From positions 2,294,001-2,358,000 of the forward strand of contig NC_134028.1 of NCBI RefSeq assembly GCF_964204645.1: 64,000 nucleotides of DNA, given 5' to 3'. Position 1 is the stretch's first letter. Each line of letters opens with the position of its first letter. Shown here one piece after another: positions 63,356 through 64,000 of this stretch. This DNA is from Tubulanus polymorphus (taxonomy: Eukaryota; Nemertea; Palaeonemertea; Tubulaniformes; Tubulanidae). Position numbers and translations under genes: made by a program. A model generated the notes under the pieces. It did not search any database, was not told the DNA's origin, and saw only the letters and a program-made list of their open reading frames with translations.

Positions 63356-64000
63356 TACATACACATCGACTCAAACAGAACCCATTACATAACGCTATGT
63401 ATCAATGTATATAAACATTATTGTAACGGTTGGCATCAAAAATCAGCAGTTTTCACATTTGGTAGATAGGCCCTGAGAAGAATCAGCGATATTTTGTCGA
63501 TCCGATCTCCATCGGTCAGCACGTTTATTACTATGCGGTTCACGCGGAAAAAACACATTGTTTACGGATCGATTTGAGTTGCGTTTCCTGTCTGCGCGTC
63601 GTTCTGTCGTCATCATCGCGGTCCCTCGATAAAACACCTTTCATCCATCAATATTAGCGAGAGACACGACAGAGATTAAGGTCAACTCTCGGCCACGATA
63701 CCGTCAGTTGATAAATCGTGTTGTTTTTCTTCCCCAAGCGCCCGAACCAGAGATGATCTCGCTGAACCACTGCGAAACACAGGTGATAATTATGAAACTC
63801 AGTATCGGCACCAAACAGTAATCAGCTTAATCTTAATGAAAACTCTTTATCTTTGTTCGGTAAACGAGTCTTATATTACAAATGAAGAAATCATTCCCCT
63901 GGTCTGAAAAAATACCATTTCAGAGGCTTAACTAGGTGCTTTGATGAACATTTACTGATAGTACGCTGAACAGTAAACATGTCTCGATGTTACTGATTTT

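Overview
The window is metazoan genomic DNA: AT-rich, intron-rich, with U2-type GT-AG splice sites and many dispersed non-autonomous transposons. Protein-level similarity and repeat style (tRNA-derived SINEs, non-LTR 3' ends with ATT tails, TTAA-flanked MITEs) fit a marine invertebrate, most likely a lophotrochozoan such as a mollusc, annelid or brachiopod. The species cannot be named from the sequence alone. The useful genes are split into short exons, so I rebuilt them by matching reading phase across splice sites.

Layout. 1-5.4 kb: a small two-exon candidate gene of unknown function, then several tandem repeats and hairpins. 5.44-8.14 kb (+): a complete seven-exon coilin gene, the Cajal-body scaffold. 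10.78-28.43 kb (-): a complete 16-coding-exon kinase of the AAK1/BMP2K (NAK) family, which phosphorylates the AP2 clathrin adaptor; it is convergent with coilin. The 16 exons sum to 4017 nt, an exact 1339 codons, with every junction in phase. 30.01-31.82 kb (-): a four-coding-exon class I SAM methyltransferase resembling juvenile hormone acid methyltransferase (285 aa), carrying a 504-bp foldback element in its first coding intron. 33.7-49.1 kb (+): exons of an unidentified gene, two well supported (34611-34799 and 43745-43801) and two possible. 44.37-45.18 kb (-): an intronless 271-aa ORF nested inside that gene. 49-64 kb: no confident gene; transposon remnants, minisatellites and simple repeats.

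The genes do not form an obvious pathway; they are ordinary neighbours in an animal genome (RNP-body assembly, endocytic adaptor phosphorylation, small-acid methylation). The most interesting non-genic structure is a piggyBac-like MITE family with TTAA target duplications, present twice. Its roughly 285-bp copies each carry three 19-bp palindromes, one of which shows a compensated base-pair change between copies. Next are the foldback element with a near-consensus CTCF-like site in its spacer, a repeated pol III B-box minisatellite, and a pure polypyrimidine tract of about 470 bp ending in a CAG.
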